Shown in pieces: positions 24,733 to 34,200 of a stretch of 64,000 nucleotides of DNA (position 1 is the stretch's first letter; the number at the start of each line of letters is the position of its first letter). Source of the DNA: Desulfobulbaceae bacterium DB1 (GTDB taxonomy: Bacteria > Desulfobacterota > Desulfobulbia > Desulfobulbales > SURF-16); assembly GCA_001914235.1 (NCBI GenBank), contig MQUF01000002.1, forward strand, positions 186,001-250,000, given 5' to 3'. The notes beneath the pieces were generated by a model. That model saw only the letters and a list, made by a program, of their open reading frames with translations. It had not been told where the DNA came from and made no database searches. The translations under genes were made by a program, and so were the position numbers.

Positions 24733-26169
24733 TCAAAACAAGTCGGCATTGATGATAAAATGAACGAAGATGCCGGCCGCATAGCCCAGGGCAATGACCG
24801 GCGTCCATTTCAGATGTCCGAAAAAGGTGTACATGCCGCGCGCCTGACCCATGAGGCCGACCCCGGCGGCCGAACCGATGGAAAGCATGCTGCCGCCGAC
24901 ACCGGCGGTAAGTGTCACCAGCAGCCATTGCCCTTGGCTCATCTCCGGATTCATGGTGAGCACCGCGAACATCACCGGAATATTGTCGACGACAGCGGAA
25001 AGAATGCCGACCATGATATTGGCGTAAGTTGCCCCCCAGCCGGTGTACATGGTATGCGAGGCCATGGCCAGGTAACCGATGAAGCCAAGGCCGCCGACAC
25101 AGAGAATAACCCCGTAAAAAAACATGAGGGTGTCCCACTCGGACCGGGCAATGCTGCGAAAAATATCAAAGGCCACCGTATCGCCGAGCTGCTCATCCAC
25201 CTCGCCTCGTCTTCTTTTCGGGGATTCTCCCGCTTTTTTGTGTGTTTTCTTGAGATAAAAACCATAAAATTTCAGATAGGCGAGTCCGGTCATCATGCCG
25301 AGCATGGGGGGCAGATGAAGAAAATTATGAAAACTTACCGCCGTGCAGATGGTGAGGATGAACAGGCCGACGACAACGAAACCGCCCCGCTTCATCTTGA
25401 TATCCACCTGGCACGCGGTAGGATTCACTTTCGGCACGGCGAATACCATGAAAACGGCCGGCACCAGCCAGTTGACCACCGAGGGAATAAAGAGGTTGAA
25501 AAAGGTCCAGAAATCGACAATCCCCTTCTGCCAGACCATCAGGGTGGTGATGTCGCCGAACGGACTGAAGGCGCCGCCGGCATTGGCGGCGACAACAATA
25601 TTGATACAGGCAAGTCCGACGAATTTGGCGTTGTCCTTGCCGATGGCCAGGACCACGGCGCACATGAGAAGGGCGGTGGTCAGGTTGTCGGCGATGGGTG
25701 AGATGAAAAAGGCAAGCACGCCGGTGATCCAGAAGAGCTTGCGGAAGGAAAATCCGGCGCAGACCAGCTTGACCCGCAGCGTTTCAAAGACCAGCCGTTC
25801 CTCCATGGCATTGATGTAGGTCATGGCAACCAGCAAAAAGAGAAGGAGTTCGGCGTATTCAAGGATATTGTGGCGAACGGCAACTTCCGCCGCGTGGTTC
25901 ATCCCCTGTCCGGCATAGACATAAGCGATCATACCCCAGATGAGTCCGGCGGCAAGCAGAACCGGCTTTGATTTACGCAGGTGGGTAAACTCCTCGCCCA
26001 TGACGAGTCCGTATGCCAAGACGAAAATGAACAAGGCGGCATACCCCACCCAGTGCGCCGTGAGATTAAGGCTTTCAACATGACCACCCCCGGCCGCGGC
26101 CAGAACGACACCCGGCAATCCTGCCGCCAGACCGGCCATCAGTGTTAGAATATACGCAGTTTTTGACAC
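24733..26169 (-). CDS. nhaD: Na+/H+ antiporter NhaD family
   Basis: 478 residues, about twelve transmembrane helices, beginning with a signal-like helix. Family motifs are visible: FFISPIADNLTTALLM, NIVVAANAGGAFSPFGDITTLMVW and, near the end, VDNIPVMFAVLTMNP and GGSMLSIGSAAGVGLMGQ, the two repeated halves with conserved Asp/Asn/Ser/Thr transport residues. A long charged loop (LKKTHKKAGESPKRRRGEVDEQ) sits between halves. It exchanges sodium for protons at the inner membrane and is common in marine and alkaliphilic bacteria. It stands alone, ended by the hairpin at 24676. Confidence 0.92.
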   Translation of the reverse strand: MSKTAYILTLMAGLAAGLPGVVLAAAGGGHVESLNLTAHWVGYAALFIFVLAYGLVMGEEFTHLRKSKPVLLAAGLIWGMIAYVYAGQGMNHAAEVAVRHNILEYAELLLFLLVAMTYINAMEERLVFETLRVKLVCAGFSFRKLFWITGVLAFFISPIADNLTTALLMCAVVLAIGKDNAKFVGLACINIVVAANAGGAFSPFGDITTLMVWQKGIVDFWTFFNLFIPSVVNWLVPAVFMVFAVPKVNPTACQVDIKMKRGGFVVVGLFILTICTAVSFHNFLHLPPMLGMMTGLAYLKFYGFYLKKTHKKAGESPKRRRGEVDEQLGDTVAFDIFRSIARSEWDTLMFFYGVILCVGGLGFIGYLAMASHTMYTGWGATYANIMVGILSAVVDNIPVMFAVLTMNPEMSQGQWLLVTLTAGVGGSMLSIGSAAGVGLMGQARGMYTFFGHLKWTPVIALGYAAGIFVHFIINADLF

Positions 26170-26522
26170 CGTTTCCCTCCCTCCTTCGTTAAATCAAGTA
26201 AAAAAGCCCTCATCCCCGCGGTGTTCCGCCGGAACAACAGAAACTATAAAAACGAGATATTATCCAACAAAGACTTGAAACAACAGGCACTCATGGAAAA
26301 AGATGGGTTCATGCCTTGCGGCTTCCCCCTTCCCCGATTCCCATTGCTTCATGGCGAAAGCGGAACAGATACGACCGGCTGACCGCTGATTTCAAATTAA
26401 GCTCTTTCTGCAATACACTATTGTACATGATACCAACGATAATACGAAAAATCTTTACACAAATTCACCGACACAGCAAACAAAAAGGGGGCTCACCGAA
26501 TACGGCAAGCCCCGATCCATCG

Positions 26523-26566
26523 GCATATGCCGCACCTCGCAAAAAGAAAAGGAGTGCGGCATATGC
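26523..26566 (-). terminator. Hairpin after small membrane protein gene
   Basis: GCATATGCCGCAC at 26523-26535 pairs with its exact complement at 26554-26566 across an 18-base A-rich loop, 20 bases past the stop of the minus-strand gene. A second GC-rich pair (GGGGCT at 26489 with AGCCCC near 26508) lies just beyond. Together they probably end that transcript. Confidence 0.5.
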
Positions 26567-26585
26567 ACGTATATTGGGTGGACGG

Positions 26586-26906
26586 TTATTCCTCTGCGGC
26601 AGGAACCTCTTTCGAATTCAGATATTTAGAATAAATCGGCAAAACGGCAACAAAGGCGACAGCGACGATGAGGTACTCATGCTCCCTGATATGGGAATAA
26701 AAAACAACGAGAATCTCGCGCAAATTCTCGTATTCCCTGAGGTAGCCCATGGTGGAAAAAAAATGTCGGATCATTTCAGAGACCTGCCAGTTTGCTGCGG
26801 CAAGACCGCTGACCAGCATAGCAAAAATCCAGCCGAACATCCCCCCGATTGCCGACATGCTCAAGAAAAAAATGACCATTCTCTTACTTGATATTTCTGA
26901 AGTCAT
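26586..26906 (-). CDS. Small two-helix membrane protein of unknown function
   Basis: 106 residues; GGGAGA lies seven bases before the ATG. A first TM helix (about 10-36, MVIFFLSMSAIGGMFGWIFAMLV) and a second near the C terminus (about 76-95, EYLIVAVAFVAVLPIYSKYL) flank a soluble loop with His and Arg residues (SEMIRHFFSTMGYLREYENLREIL). Not recognised. No partner gene is close on either side. Confidence 0.6.
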   Translation of the reverse strand: MTSEISSKRMVIFFLSMSAIGGMFGWIFAMLVSGLAAANWQVSEMIRHFFSTMGYLREYENLREILVVFYSHIREHEYLIVAVAFVAVLPIYSKYLNSKEVPAAEE

Positions 26907-27189
26907 GATCGTTCTCCCATCTGCATACTCTTTTCTGCGGGTACGGATCTGACTAATAATTTTACGATAACTTCCAGATATTACATCATGTTATCAATTG
27001 TCATTTTGAACCAATGAAAGTCACATTCTTGTAAAATTATACAGCTAGTCGCTACACTCTGACGTCAGGCACTTACCCATATTTTTTCACACTTGAATAT
27101 CAACGTGTCATTATCGTGATTATAAAACCGGAAACCAGTGAAATCCAGCCGTGGTCACGCCGATGGCGACGTGTCGCGGCTGGAGCCGA

Positions 27190-27327
27190 TCAGACCAAGG
27201 CTGCTGCCCTGTGCCGTTTGTGGAGTGGTGAAACACGAGAAACTTTCCCACGGCTTCGGCCATGCCGCCGGACGTTTTTTTGCTGCGCGCGGATTGCGTT
27301 TGCTGCGGTTTTTGCACTTGATTTCAT
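27190..27327 (-). CDS. Possible very basic 45-residue protein
   Basis: An ATG at 27327 follows AAAGGAGGATCGCC, an almost perfect ribosome binding site. The product, starting MKSSAKTAANAIRAQQKN, has 14 Arg/Lys plus 4 His and no acidic residue. It resembles small ribosome- or nucleic-acid-associated proteins in composition only. It is listed because of the strong binding site; comparative evidence is needed. The rest of 26907-27759 shows no convincing gene. Confidence 0.4.
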   Translation of the reverse strand: MKSSAKTAANAIRAQQKNVRRHGRSRGKVSRVSPLHKRHRAAALV

Positions 27328-27759
27328 GGCGATCCTCCTTTTATCGGATTGTCGACCTTTCATCTGTATTAGTGAACAGCACCAGTCGTGCCAAGGGTTG
27401 TGGAAAAGCTGATGTTTCTCGGGCTCGATGATAAAGATTTTTCAATCTGCCTGACTCGAAAGGTCCGCAACTGACTTCCGCGTTCACCGGCCAAAAAATG
27501 GTGCGGGTAACTTGCTGAAAAAACAGGATATTACTCCTCGCAAATCCCATCATCCTTATCTTTTCCCCCAGGAGTTGCAGAGAAATCACCAGCATTGATT
27601 CCTTCCGGATAATTGCAAATGCCGCGCGAGCATGCAGGGTGCGACAATTTGTCAGGTTACACATCGTATACACAGTGTTCAACCGCCGCAGTTCTGTGGC
27701 AGGGTGACACAACAATGGTGTAGCGGAAAGAGGCAGTCGCCATGCCGGGCAAACAAAAA

Positions 27760-27786
27760 GGGGGGCTGCCGAATCGGCAGCCCCCC
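27760..27786 (-). terminator. Intrinsic terminator of the USP/TauE operon
   Basis: GGGGGGCTGCCG at 27760-27771 and its complement at 27775-27786 form a 12-bp GC-rich stem with a three-base loop. On the minus strand it is followed by CTTTTTGTTT. It lies 82 bases past the stop of the universal stress protein gene. Confidence 0.85.
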
Positions 27787-27868
27787 TGGGCCTCTTAGGG
27801 TTAGAGGTACTTCCCCAGGGTGGGAGTCCTGGGAAACTTCAATAATCTCTTTTCAAAAGACGGTCACT

Positions 27869-28726
27869 TTATTTCAGATGACTGACCAGCACGGGACAGG
27901 GGGACAGACCGACGACATGTTCGGTGACACTGCCCATGAGCAACCGGGTCAACCCTTTCCGACCGTGTGATCCCATGACGATGACGGTGGCTTGTGTATC
28001 AAGGGCCACCTGGGTTATGGCCTCAAAAGGCTCACCTTCTTTTACGTAGGTCGTGACGGGCACGCCTTCGACTTCACCGCGTTTTTTGATCTCGGCCAGC
28101 CGCTCAGCCGCCTTGTCGGCAAGTTCCTTGGCTGCTTCCGGAGCCAGGGCGGAAAACTCGTCATTGGTATACGCCACAGAAACCGCGCAAAGCACCGAGT
28201 TCCTTTCCTTGGCCAAGGCGAACGCCAGATCTTCCGCCGCCGCACTGTATGACGAACCGTCCGTAGCCAGCAGAATTTTTTCCCAACTGATACGTGACTG
28301 ACTCGGAATAACCAGAACATCTTTCGGGGTATGCCCGATGACCCGTGCGGTAACGCCGCCGATCAGATCCCGCTCGATGTGGCTTCGTCCCCTGCGCCCC
28401 ATGACAATGAGGTCGCATCCTTCGTCTTCGGCCACGGTGACGATCCTCTCGTACGGTTCACCCTGTTCCAGATTGGTGAGGATATGAACATCCTCATCCG
28501 CGGCAATCTCCTTGGCCTCGGCCAGCAGCTTCTGGCCGGGCCCCAGCATGGTTTCTTTTATATTACTCACGCCGATCAGTTCAAGATCGCCGCTATAGGA
28601 AGGTACTACTGCAAGAACCTTAATCCAGCTTCTGTCCAGCCGCGCCAGGCGGCAGGCCTGGCGCAGGGTGTTCCGGGAAGAGTCAGAGCCGTCATAGGCA
28701 ACAAGTATCTTCCTGTATTTAGCCAT
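27869..28726 (-). CDS. Universal stress protein (tandem UspA domains)
   Basis: About 285 residues with two UspA folds: KILVAYDGSDSS...VMGRRGRS (about 1-140) and KILLATDGSSYS...VIVMGSHGRKGLTRLLMGSVTEHVV (about 150-285). The G-2x-G-9x-G(S/T) nucleotide-binding pattern is clear in the second domain, so ATP binding is likely. The ATG at 28726 has AAGAGGT upstream and overlaps the end of the TauE gene by eight bases, so the two are coupled. It is the last gene of a sigma-54-type operon; its role is probably in stress or respiration-linked signalling. Confidence 0.9.
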   Translation of the reverse strand: MAKYRKILVAYDGSDSSRNTLRQACRLARLDRSWIKVLAVVPSYSGDLELIGVSNIKETMLGPGQKLLAEAKEIAADEDVHILTNLEQGEPYERIVTVAEDEGCDLIVMGRRGRSHIERDLIGGVTARVIGHTPKDVLVIPSQSRISWEKILLATDGSSYSAAAEDLAFALAKERNSVLCAVSVAYTNDEFSALAPEAAKELADKAAERLAEIKKRGEVEGVPVTTYVKEGEPFEAITQVALDTQATVIVMGSHGRKGLTRLLMGSVTEHVVGLSPCPVLVSHLK

Positions 28727-30074
28727 TATGTACCTCTTGTCGTGCAAGCTCCAATTCGTCCTTTTTCGCCTTGCTCATGCCGCTGATCATGGCGGCGGTG
28801 ATGATAAGGCCGGATGACAACAAAGCAGCAAGCAGCGACCAGAAGCTGACCTGCTCCAAGAACCTCGCCATGGCGGGATCAAGCGGGGCGCGCATACCGA
28901 CATCAGCCAGATACCCGGGAACGAGCACGCCGCGGCTGACGGCAACAATCAGCATGACCGAAGCCATGACGATCTTGATGATGTAGTCCTTGACATAGGT
29001 GGTACCGAGCGCTCCAAGCTGCACGCCGATCAGCGATGCGGAAAGAAGCAGCAGGGAAAGCCGGATGTCGATCAAGCCGGAAAGACCCCACTGCAAGGAA
29101 CCCCAGGCGCCCATGACAAAGGCGATACCGAGCTCGGTTGCACTGGCCACCATGGCGGAGGCACCGATGACATAGATCATGCCGGGCACGCCGACAAAGC
29201 CGCCGACGGCGATTGTGGCAGCGAGCAAACCGGTGCACAAACCGACCGGAATGGTAATCCAGGCGGAAATCCGCACCTTGGCCACCTTGAAATGCATCAT
29301 CGGCGGCAGGTTGATTTTCTGCAGACGCAGGGCAAGCTTTGAGGTCTGATGACCACTTTCATCGCCGTCCTTGCCCTTGGCAAGCTTCATGGCGTCATAG
29401 GCAACGTAACCGCCGACCACCACCAGGACGACGACGAAAACCGCGCTGACGTAGAGGTTTGATCCGGCATTACCCCAGGCATGGAGAATGGCCTTCTGCA
29501 CCTTGATGCCGATCTGCACGCCGATAATGGCGGTAACAGCCATGGTGAAGGCAAGCTTCAGATCAACCTGGCCGTATTTCCAGCGTTTATAGGTGCCCAC
29601 CATGGCCTTGGGGAACTTGTGGCACATGTTGCTGGCAACAGCGACAGCGCCCGGCACGCCAAGGCTCATCATGGCCGGAGTGAGAACAAAGGCGCCGCCG
29701 GAACCGATAAAGCCGCTCAGCAGGCCGCCGATCAGACCGACCGCGATCAGCGCCAGAAGATTTTTCGGCGTCATGTCAAGAAACATGCGGGAGACGTCCT
29801 TGACAACGCCTTCACCGGCATGTTTGTCAAGATTAACCATGAATTTCTCATCAAGCGGCAGGTCCTTTGCCTTCATTTCAGGTTGCAGGACAAGAGTCAT
29901 CGTCTGGTCCGTTCCGTCACGCTTAAAAAGGGCGGTATGATTGACGTCGTCGACCTGGAGGAACACACCCTTGAGCAGATCCTTGGAAGGGCCCGCGCCG
30001 CCGGCGGCAAAAACCGCGGATCCCAGCGGCAGCATGAAAAGGGTTGTAAACAGTATAATCAGTAATTTTTTCAT
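28719..30074 (-). CDS. TauE/SafE family anion permease with N-terminal extension
   Basis: About 451 residues. A signal peptide (to about VFAA), a periplasmic stretch of about 70 residues (GVFLQVDDVNHTALFKRDGT...), then the TauE/SafE membrane domain of eight or nine helices: IGGLLSGFIGSGGAFVLTPAMMSLGVPG, repeated in the second half as TIAVGGFVGVPGMIYVIG. The two repeats with Gly-rich GSGG/GVPG turns are typical. Family members export sulfite, sulfoacetate or related anions. GAGGAG lies 13 bases before the ATG. The operon also has two USP-type genes and a small membrane protein, and looks regulated by the adjacent sigma-54 regulator. Confidence 0.85.
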   Translation of the reverse strand: MKKLLIILFTTLFMLPLGSAVFAAGGAGPSKDLLKGVFLQVDDVNHTALFKRDGTDQTMTLVLQPEMKAKDLPLDEKFMVNLDKHAGEGVVKDVSRMFLDMTPKNLLALIAVGLIGGLLSGFIGSGGAFVLTPAMMSLGVPGAVAVASNMCHKFPKAMVGTYKRWKYGQVDLKLAFTMAVTAIIGVQIGIKVQKAILHAWGNAGSNLYVSAVFVVVLVVVGGYVAYDAMKLAKGKDGDESGHQTSKLALRLQKINLPPMMHFKVAKVRISAWITIPVGLCTGLLAATIAVGGFVGVPGMIYVIGASAMVASATELGIAFVMGAWGSLQWGLSGLIDIRLSLLLLSASLIGVQLGALGTTYVKDYIIKIVMASVMLIVAVSRGVLVPGYLADVGMRAPLDPAMARFLEQVSFWSLLAALLSSGLIITAAMISGMSKAKKDELELARQEVHNG

Positions 30075-30126
30075 TGTATTTATTGCTCTCCTCAAAAGTA
30101 ATGACTTCGTAAGTCAGTGCGGAAAA

Positions 30127-30360
30127 TCAGTGTTTCTTTGCTTCCAGACCCAGGGAGCTCAGCAGATTGCTGGCAAAGGCGCCGTGGACAAAGGAAAAGA
30201 ACAACGCGGTCAAAAGCGGAAACGCCGTGTACCAGCCTCCCATGGTAAAGGTATCCATTACCAGCTTTTCATTTCTGAAAACCAGGATATAGGCCGTCAG
30301 CGATATCGCTCCAAGAATTATGGTCGGTAAAATGGGTTTATGTGACTTTTTGTTTTGCAT
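30127..30360 (-). CDS. Small membrane protein of the USP/TauE operon
   Basis: 77 residues from the ATG at 30360 (GAGGAGAG upstream). One TM helix at about 11-27 (PILPTIILGAISLTAYILVF) and another near 45-65 (WYTAFPLLTALFFSFVHGAFASNLLSSLG in two parts). It lies between the USP-like and TauE genes and is probably co-expressed. It may be an accessory subunit of the permease; the family is not one I can name. Confidence 0.65.
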   Translation of the reverse strand: MQNKKSHKPILPTIILGAISLTAYILVFRNEKLVMDTFTMGGWYTAFPLLTALFFSFVHGAFASNLLSSLGLEAKKH

Positions 30361-30422
30361 TTCTCTCAACTCTCCTCAGTTTCTTAAAAGTTATGACCTT
30401 ATGGTGCTCGTGTTACAACGAT

Positions 30423-30929
30423 TTATGCCGGTAACGGATCTTCCAGGATCACCACCGGGCATTGAAACCGCCTGACAAGATCCTTTTCCGTTTTCCGCAG
30501 ATTTTCCTTCCGTTCGGACATCTTGAAAATAAAGAGCATGATGTCCCGCCGTGTTGCGGTATGCCGGATAATTTCCTCGTCAAGGCTTGATTTACCGAAA
30601 AAGAATTCATAAAGAATTCCCCGTTTGGCAAACCCCTGCTTCATTTCCTGCAAACTCAGGGAATCATCATCATGGGCTACGGCCAGGTCCTGCAGGGTTG
30701 CGGCAGGAAACACCTGGATGATTTCCAGCCCTGTTCCCAGGCGTTCGCACATGCTCAACGCATAGGTAACGGCTTTGGGCGTCAGCTGTATTTCATCCGT
30801 GCCGAGCAGAATTTTTTTATGGGCATTCTTTCCGGCCCGGAGAAATTCCCGTGCGCTTTCCGGCTCGTTTGCTTCGGCAAAGGCGGCAGCAGCCATGGAA
30901 TCCTGCAATACCTTGAAGATGTTTGCCAT
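30423..30929 (-). CDS. UspA-like protein, first gene of the operon
   Basis: About 168 residues from the ATG at 30929. After an N-terminal helix (MANIFKVLQDSMAAAAFAEAN) comes a UspA fold: KKILLGTDEIQLTPKAVTYALSMCERLG...VVILEDPLP. The usual glycine-rich ATP loop before the last strand is replaced by FIFKMSERKENLRKTEKDL, so it may not bind nucleotide. A sigma-54 promoter lies 76-91 bases upstream of the start, within what would otherwise be an N-terminal extension, so the ATG at 30929 is preferred. Confidence 0.8.
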   Translation of the reverse strand: MANIFKVLQDSMAAAAFAEANEPESAREFLRAGKNAHKKILLGTDEIQLTPKAVTYALSMCERLGTGLEIIQVFPAATLQDLAVAHDDDSLSLQEMKQGFAKRGILYEFFFGKSSLDEEIIRHTATRRDIMLFIFKMSERKENLRKTEKDLVRRFQCPVVILEDPLPA

Positions 30930-31004
30930 TTTTGCATCTCTCTCAAATAAATTTTTTACGCTTGAATATGTTCTTCCGGTTACGCGCGTTTGATGCGGCA
31001 TATA

Positions 31005-31020
31005 AGCAACAGCCATGCCA
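31005..31020 (-). promoter_or_regulatory. Sigma-54 promoter of the USP/TauE operon
   Basis: On the minus strand the sequence reads TGGCAT-GGCTG-TTGCT, with the invariant GG (-24) and GC (-12) at correct spacing and TTGGCATG as extended -24 box. Transcription should start near 30993, giving a 65-base leader. Matches the consensus at all but one position. Confidence 0.85.
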
Positions 31021-31077
31021 ACACATAAAATCGTTTATTTTCAGTGAGTTATCTCTATTTCTCCCAAAACCATAAAC

Positions 31078-31092
31078 GTTGCCTTTTGCAAC
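31078..31092. promoter_or_regulatory. Palindromic activator site GTTGC-N5-GCAAC (1)
   Basis: GTTGCCTTTTGCAAC is a perfect five-plus-five inverted repeat about 66 bases upstream of the sigma-54 -24 element, a usual distance for enhancer-binding proteins. The same motif recurs at 31168-31182. The likely binder is the response regulator encoded at 32671. Confidence 0.7.
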
Positions 31093-31147
31093 GCGGCTTC
31101 CACCTCTCCCCCGCAACAATCCGATTTCATAAAAGAAAACAAAAAAT

Positions 31148-31182
31148 GTTGCGAAAACGAACATAACGTTGCGTATCGCAAC
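31148..31182. promoter_or_regulatory. Palindromic activator site GTTGC-N5-GCAAC (2) and degenerate copy
   Basis: GTTGCGTATCGCAAC at 31168-31182 is a perfect copy of the motif. A degenerate one, GTTGCGAAAACGAAC, begins exactly 20 bases earlier at 31148, about two helical turns. The pair is about 50 bases from the kinase start, so it could also affect the kinase/regulator promoter. Confidence 0.65.
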
Positions 31183-31231
31183 AAATGGTGTATTATAGGC
31201 AAAACAAAGTAAAAATATACGCGAGAAAAAA

Positions 31232-32674
31232 ATGCAGACTGCGGTGTTGAGCATCAGACGAAAGGTTGTGTACGGGTCGGGCCTGATCCTGTTTCTCGTC
31301 AGCTTCACCGCGTTCATGATGTACCAGATAGTGCTGCAGGTGGAACACAAGGTCGCGGTGGTTGAGATCATCGACGATATCCTCAGGACGACCCTGGAAC
31401 TGCGTCGCTATGAAAAGAACTACTTTCTCTACCGGCAGAAGAAAGATTTTGAGGATGCCCTCTATTACTGGCAAACCCTTCAGGATCAACTGCACTCTCA
31501 TGACGCGGAACTGAACCGTCTCGCCCCCGCCTCCCAGGTGCACTCCATATTCCGCGCTCTGGCATGCTACAAGGATGGCCTGGTGAACCTGGAAAGGTTA
31601 GACTCGCAGACCCAGGACGGGAAACTGTACAACTCGCTGCAGGACGTGGTACGACTCAACGGCAAGAAACTGACCGATTTTGCCGAGCAGACCGTCCTGG
31701 GCGAACGGGCTTCCATCCGAAACCTGTTGCAGACAACCCGTTCCATTCAGGTTTTTTCCGCCATCGGCTCAATCGCCCTGGCCACCATCATGGCAATCAT
31801 TCTGGGCAAAAAGCTGGTCACATCCCTGCGACTGCTGGAGGGCTACACCAGAAAAATCTCCCAGGGCGAAATGATTGACCCGCCATACACGAATGCGGAA
31901 GAAGAAATCAGCGTGCTGCTGCGCGCCTTTCAGCGGATGAACAGGGAATTGCAGATTCGCCAGCGCCAGCTCGTTCAGTCGGAAAAACTGGCCGCCCTCG
32001 GGACCCTGTTGGCCGGTGTGGCGCATGAACTGAACAACCCCTTGTCCAACATCTCCACCTCCGCCCAGATCCTGAGCGAAGAGATCGAGGAGGGGGATCT
32101 GGACTTCAAGAAAAACCTCCTGCGGCAGATCGACGCCCAGACCGACAAGGCCCGGGACATCGTTCGCACGCTGCTGGAATTTTCCAGGGTAAAGGAATTT
32201 CACAAGGAAAACATCAATCTCAGGCTGCTCATGGATGAAACCATGCGCCTGATCAAAAGTCAGGTCGGCAAAGGCGTGGAAATTGTCATTGATATTCCTG
32301 ACGACATCACGGTCAATGTCGACAAACAGCGGATGCAGCAGGTTTTTCTGAATCTCATAAAAAACGCAAGCGATGCCCTGGAAAACTCGGGTCATATCTG
32401 GCTGACCGCCCAGAAATCACAATCCGAAAACGGCAATGTGGTTGAAATCATGGTGGAGGACGACGGACCGGGTATCCCCGAGGATATGCGGGAAAAAATC
32501 CTAGAACCTTTTTTCACCACCAAGGATGTGGGAAAGGGTTCCGGCCTCGGACTTTATGTTGTCCATGACATTATTGAGTCCCATGGCGGAGAATTGAGGA
32601 TTGAAAGCAGTCCGGGTGCGGGAGCAGCGTTTATCATCTGGCTCAAGGATGAAAGCAACGGAGAAGAAAGATGA
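31232..32674 (+). CDS. Membrane sensor histidine kinase
   Basis: 480 residues. TM1 at about 12-33, a helical periplasmic sensor (about 35-180, rich in Arg/Tyr/Leu as in four-helix bundles), TM2 at about 185-205, a HAMP region, then HisKA with the phospho-accepting His in [15 protein letters not shown], and HATPase with N box [11 protein letters not shown]1 [13 protein letters not shown] box EPFFTTK and G2 [11 protein letters not shown]. This resembles the NtrB/ZraS/AtoS class that partners sigma-54 regulators. Its stop overlaps the regulator's start as ATGA. What it senses is not visible. Confidence 0.92.
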   Translation: MQTAVLSIRRKVVYGSGLILFLVSFTAFMMYQIVLQVEHKVAVVEIIDDILRTTLELRRYEKNYFLYRQKKDFEDALYYWQTLQDQLHSHDAELNRLAPASQVHSIFRALACYKDGLVNLERLDSQTQDGKLYNSLQDVVRLNGKKLTDFAEQTVLGERASIRNLLQTTRSIQVFSAIGSIALATIMAIILGKKLVTSLRLLEGYTRKISQGEMIDPPYTNAEEEISVLLRAFQRMNRELQIRQRQLVQSEKLAALGTLLAGVAHELNNPLSNISTSAQILSEEIEEGDLDFKKNLLRQIDAQTDKARDIVRTLLEFSRVKEFHKENINLRLLMDETMRLIKSQVGKGVEIVIDIPDDITVNVDKQRMQQVFLNLIKNASDALENSGHIWLTAQKSQSENGNVVEIMVEDDGPGIPEDMREKILEPFFTTKDVGKGSGLGLYVVHDIIESHGGELRIESSPGAGAAFIIWLKDESNGEER

Positions 32675-34044
32675 ACCAAGAACCAAAACGGCTTCTGGTG
32701 GTTGATGACGAGGAAGTCGCCCTGACCAACCTGGTCTATATCCTGAAAAAAGAAGGCTATGACGTTACCGGCTGCACAAAAGGGCCCGATGCCCTCCGCT
32801 TGCTGGACAAGCACGAATACGACCTGGTCATCACCGATCTGCGGATGGAGAAAGTCGACGGCATGGAAGTCCTGGCCAAGGCCAAGGAAACCCACCCCGA
32901 CATCGAGGTTTTGATGATCACCGGCTATGCCACGGTGGATACGGCCATCGAGGCCATGAAGGCAGGAGCATTTCATTATATCGCCAAGCCCTACAAACTT
33001 GACGAGGTCCGCAAGGTCGTGCATGAGGCCCTGGAAAAATCCGGATTGAAGCAGGAAAACAGGAAGCTGCGGGAACATCTCAAGGTCTTTCAGGGTGAAA
33101 ACCGCCTGGTCGCCAACAATCCGCAGATGCTGAAGTTGCTCCGCACCGCGGAACAGGTTGCCGGAACGGACAGCAACGTGGTGATCTGCGGCGAGTCGGG
33201 CACAGGCAAGGAGCTCATCGCCCGACTTATCCATTCAGCCAGCCACCGGAAAAACGAGCCGCTGTTGTCGATCAACTGCGGCGCCTTCAGCGAAGAACTG
33301 CTGACCAACGAGCTTTTCGGCCACGAAAAAGGGGCATTTACCGGCGCGAATTCATTGAAAAAAGGGCTGATCGAAATGGCGAACGGCGGCACCCTTTTTC
33401 TTGATGAGGTGACGGAGATGTCACTCACCATGCAGGTGAAACTGTTGCGGGTCCTGCAGGAAAAAGAGGTTCTGCGCGTCGGCTCCACCACGCCGGTCAA
33501 AATCAACGTCCGCTTTATCTCCGCCACCAATCGAAACCTGCAGGAAGAGGTGCATGCCGGCCATTTCCGCCATGACCTTTATTTCAGGATCAATGTCGTC
33601 TCCCTTACCCTCCCTCCCCTGGTGGACAGGAAAGACGACATTCCCCTGCTGGTCAGCCACTTTCTGAAAAAATATTCCACCTTGACCGGCAAGAACGTCG
33701 AAAGCGTGTCCAGGGAGGTGCTGGACATTCTGATGAAATATGATTTCCCGGGCAATATCCGCGAACTGGAAAACATCATTGAACGAGGTGTGGCCTTGAC
33801 CAACGAACCCGTTATCCAGGCCTCCCACCTGCCGGAGGATCTGCGCGGCATGGCGCTGAAAACCTTTCGCAGAAAAGAGGGCGGCGACATCCCTACCCTG
33901 GAGGAGCAGGAACAATCCTATATCCGCTGGGTGTTGCAGGAAACGGCGGGCAACAAGACCGTGGCCGCCAAAATGCTCGGCATCGACCGCGTTTCCCTTT
34001 GGCGCAAGCTGAAAAAATACGGTTTGGAGGAGGATGAGGGCTAA
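32671..34044 (+). CDS. Sigma-54-dependent response regulator (NtrC family)
   Basis: 457 residues in three domains. Receiver (1-120): acidic pair in VVDDEEVA, phospho-acceptor Asp in DLVITDLRMEK, Lys in YIAKPYK. AAA+ domain (about 140-380): Walker A GESGTGKE, the sigma-54 contact loop GAFTGA, Walker B GGTLFLDEVTEM. C-terminal Fis-type helix-turn-helix (NKTVAAKMLGIDRVSLWRKLKKYG). It overlaps the kinase gene by four bases. The divergent USP/TauE operon carries a sigma-54 promoter and paired palindromes, so it is the likely target. Confidence 0.94.
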   Translation: MNQEPKRLLVVDDEEVALTNLVYILKKEGYDVTGCTKGPDALRLLDKHEYDLVITDLRMEKVDGMEVLAKAKETHPDIEVLMITGYATVDTAIEAMKAGAFHYIAKPYKLDEVRKVVHEALEKSGLKQENRKLREHLKVFQGENRLVANNPQMLKLLRTAEQVAGTDSNVVICGESGTGKELIARLIHSASHRKNEPLLSINCGAFSEELLTNELFGHEKGAFTGANSLKKGLIEMANGGTLFLDEVTEMSLTMQVKLLRVLQEKEVLRVGSTTPVKINVRFISATNRNLQEEVHAGHFRHDLYFRINVVSLTLPPLVDRKDDIPLLVSHFLKKYSTLTGKNVESVSREVLDILMKYDFPGNIRELENIIERGVALTNEPVIQASHLPEDLRGMALKTFRRKEGGDIPTLEEQEQSYIRWVLQETAGNKTVAAKMLGIDRVSLWRKLKKYGLEEDEG

Positions 34045-34200
34045 GTCCCCACTCCGGCGTAATCGACCGCGCCGCACCCTTCATTTCAAGGGATCTCCCC
34101 TTTCCCGCAACTCTCCCCGAACCCTTTTCTTGACAATCCTTCCCGGAATGAAGCATCATTGAAGCAACAGCAATGAAATTTCCCTGGAGAGGATGTTGCC

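Noticed and set aside
27341-27715. 124-residue minus-strand open frame upstream of the small basic ORF
   Set aside because: No binding site, atypical composition and no recognisable motif; judged non-coding.
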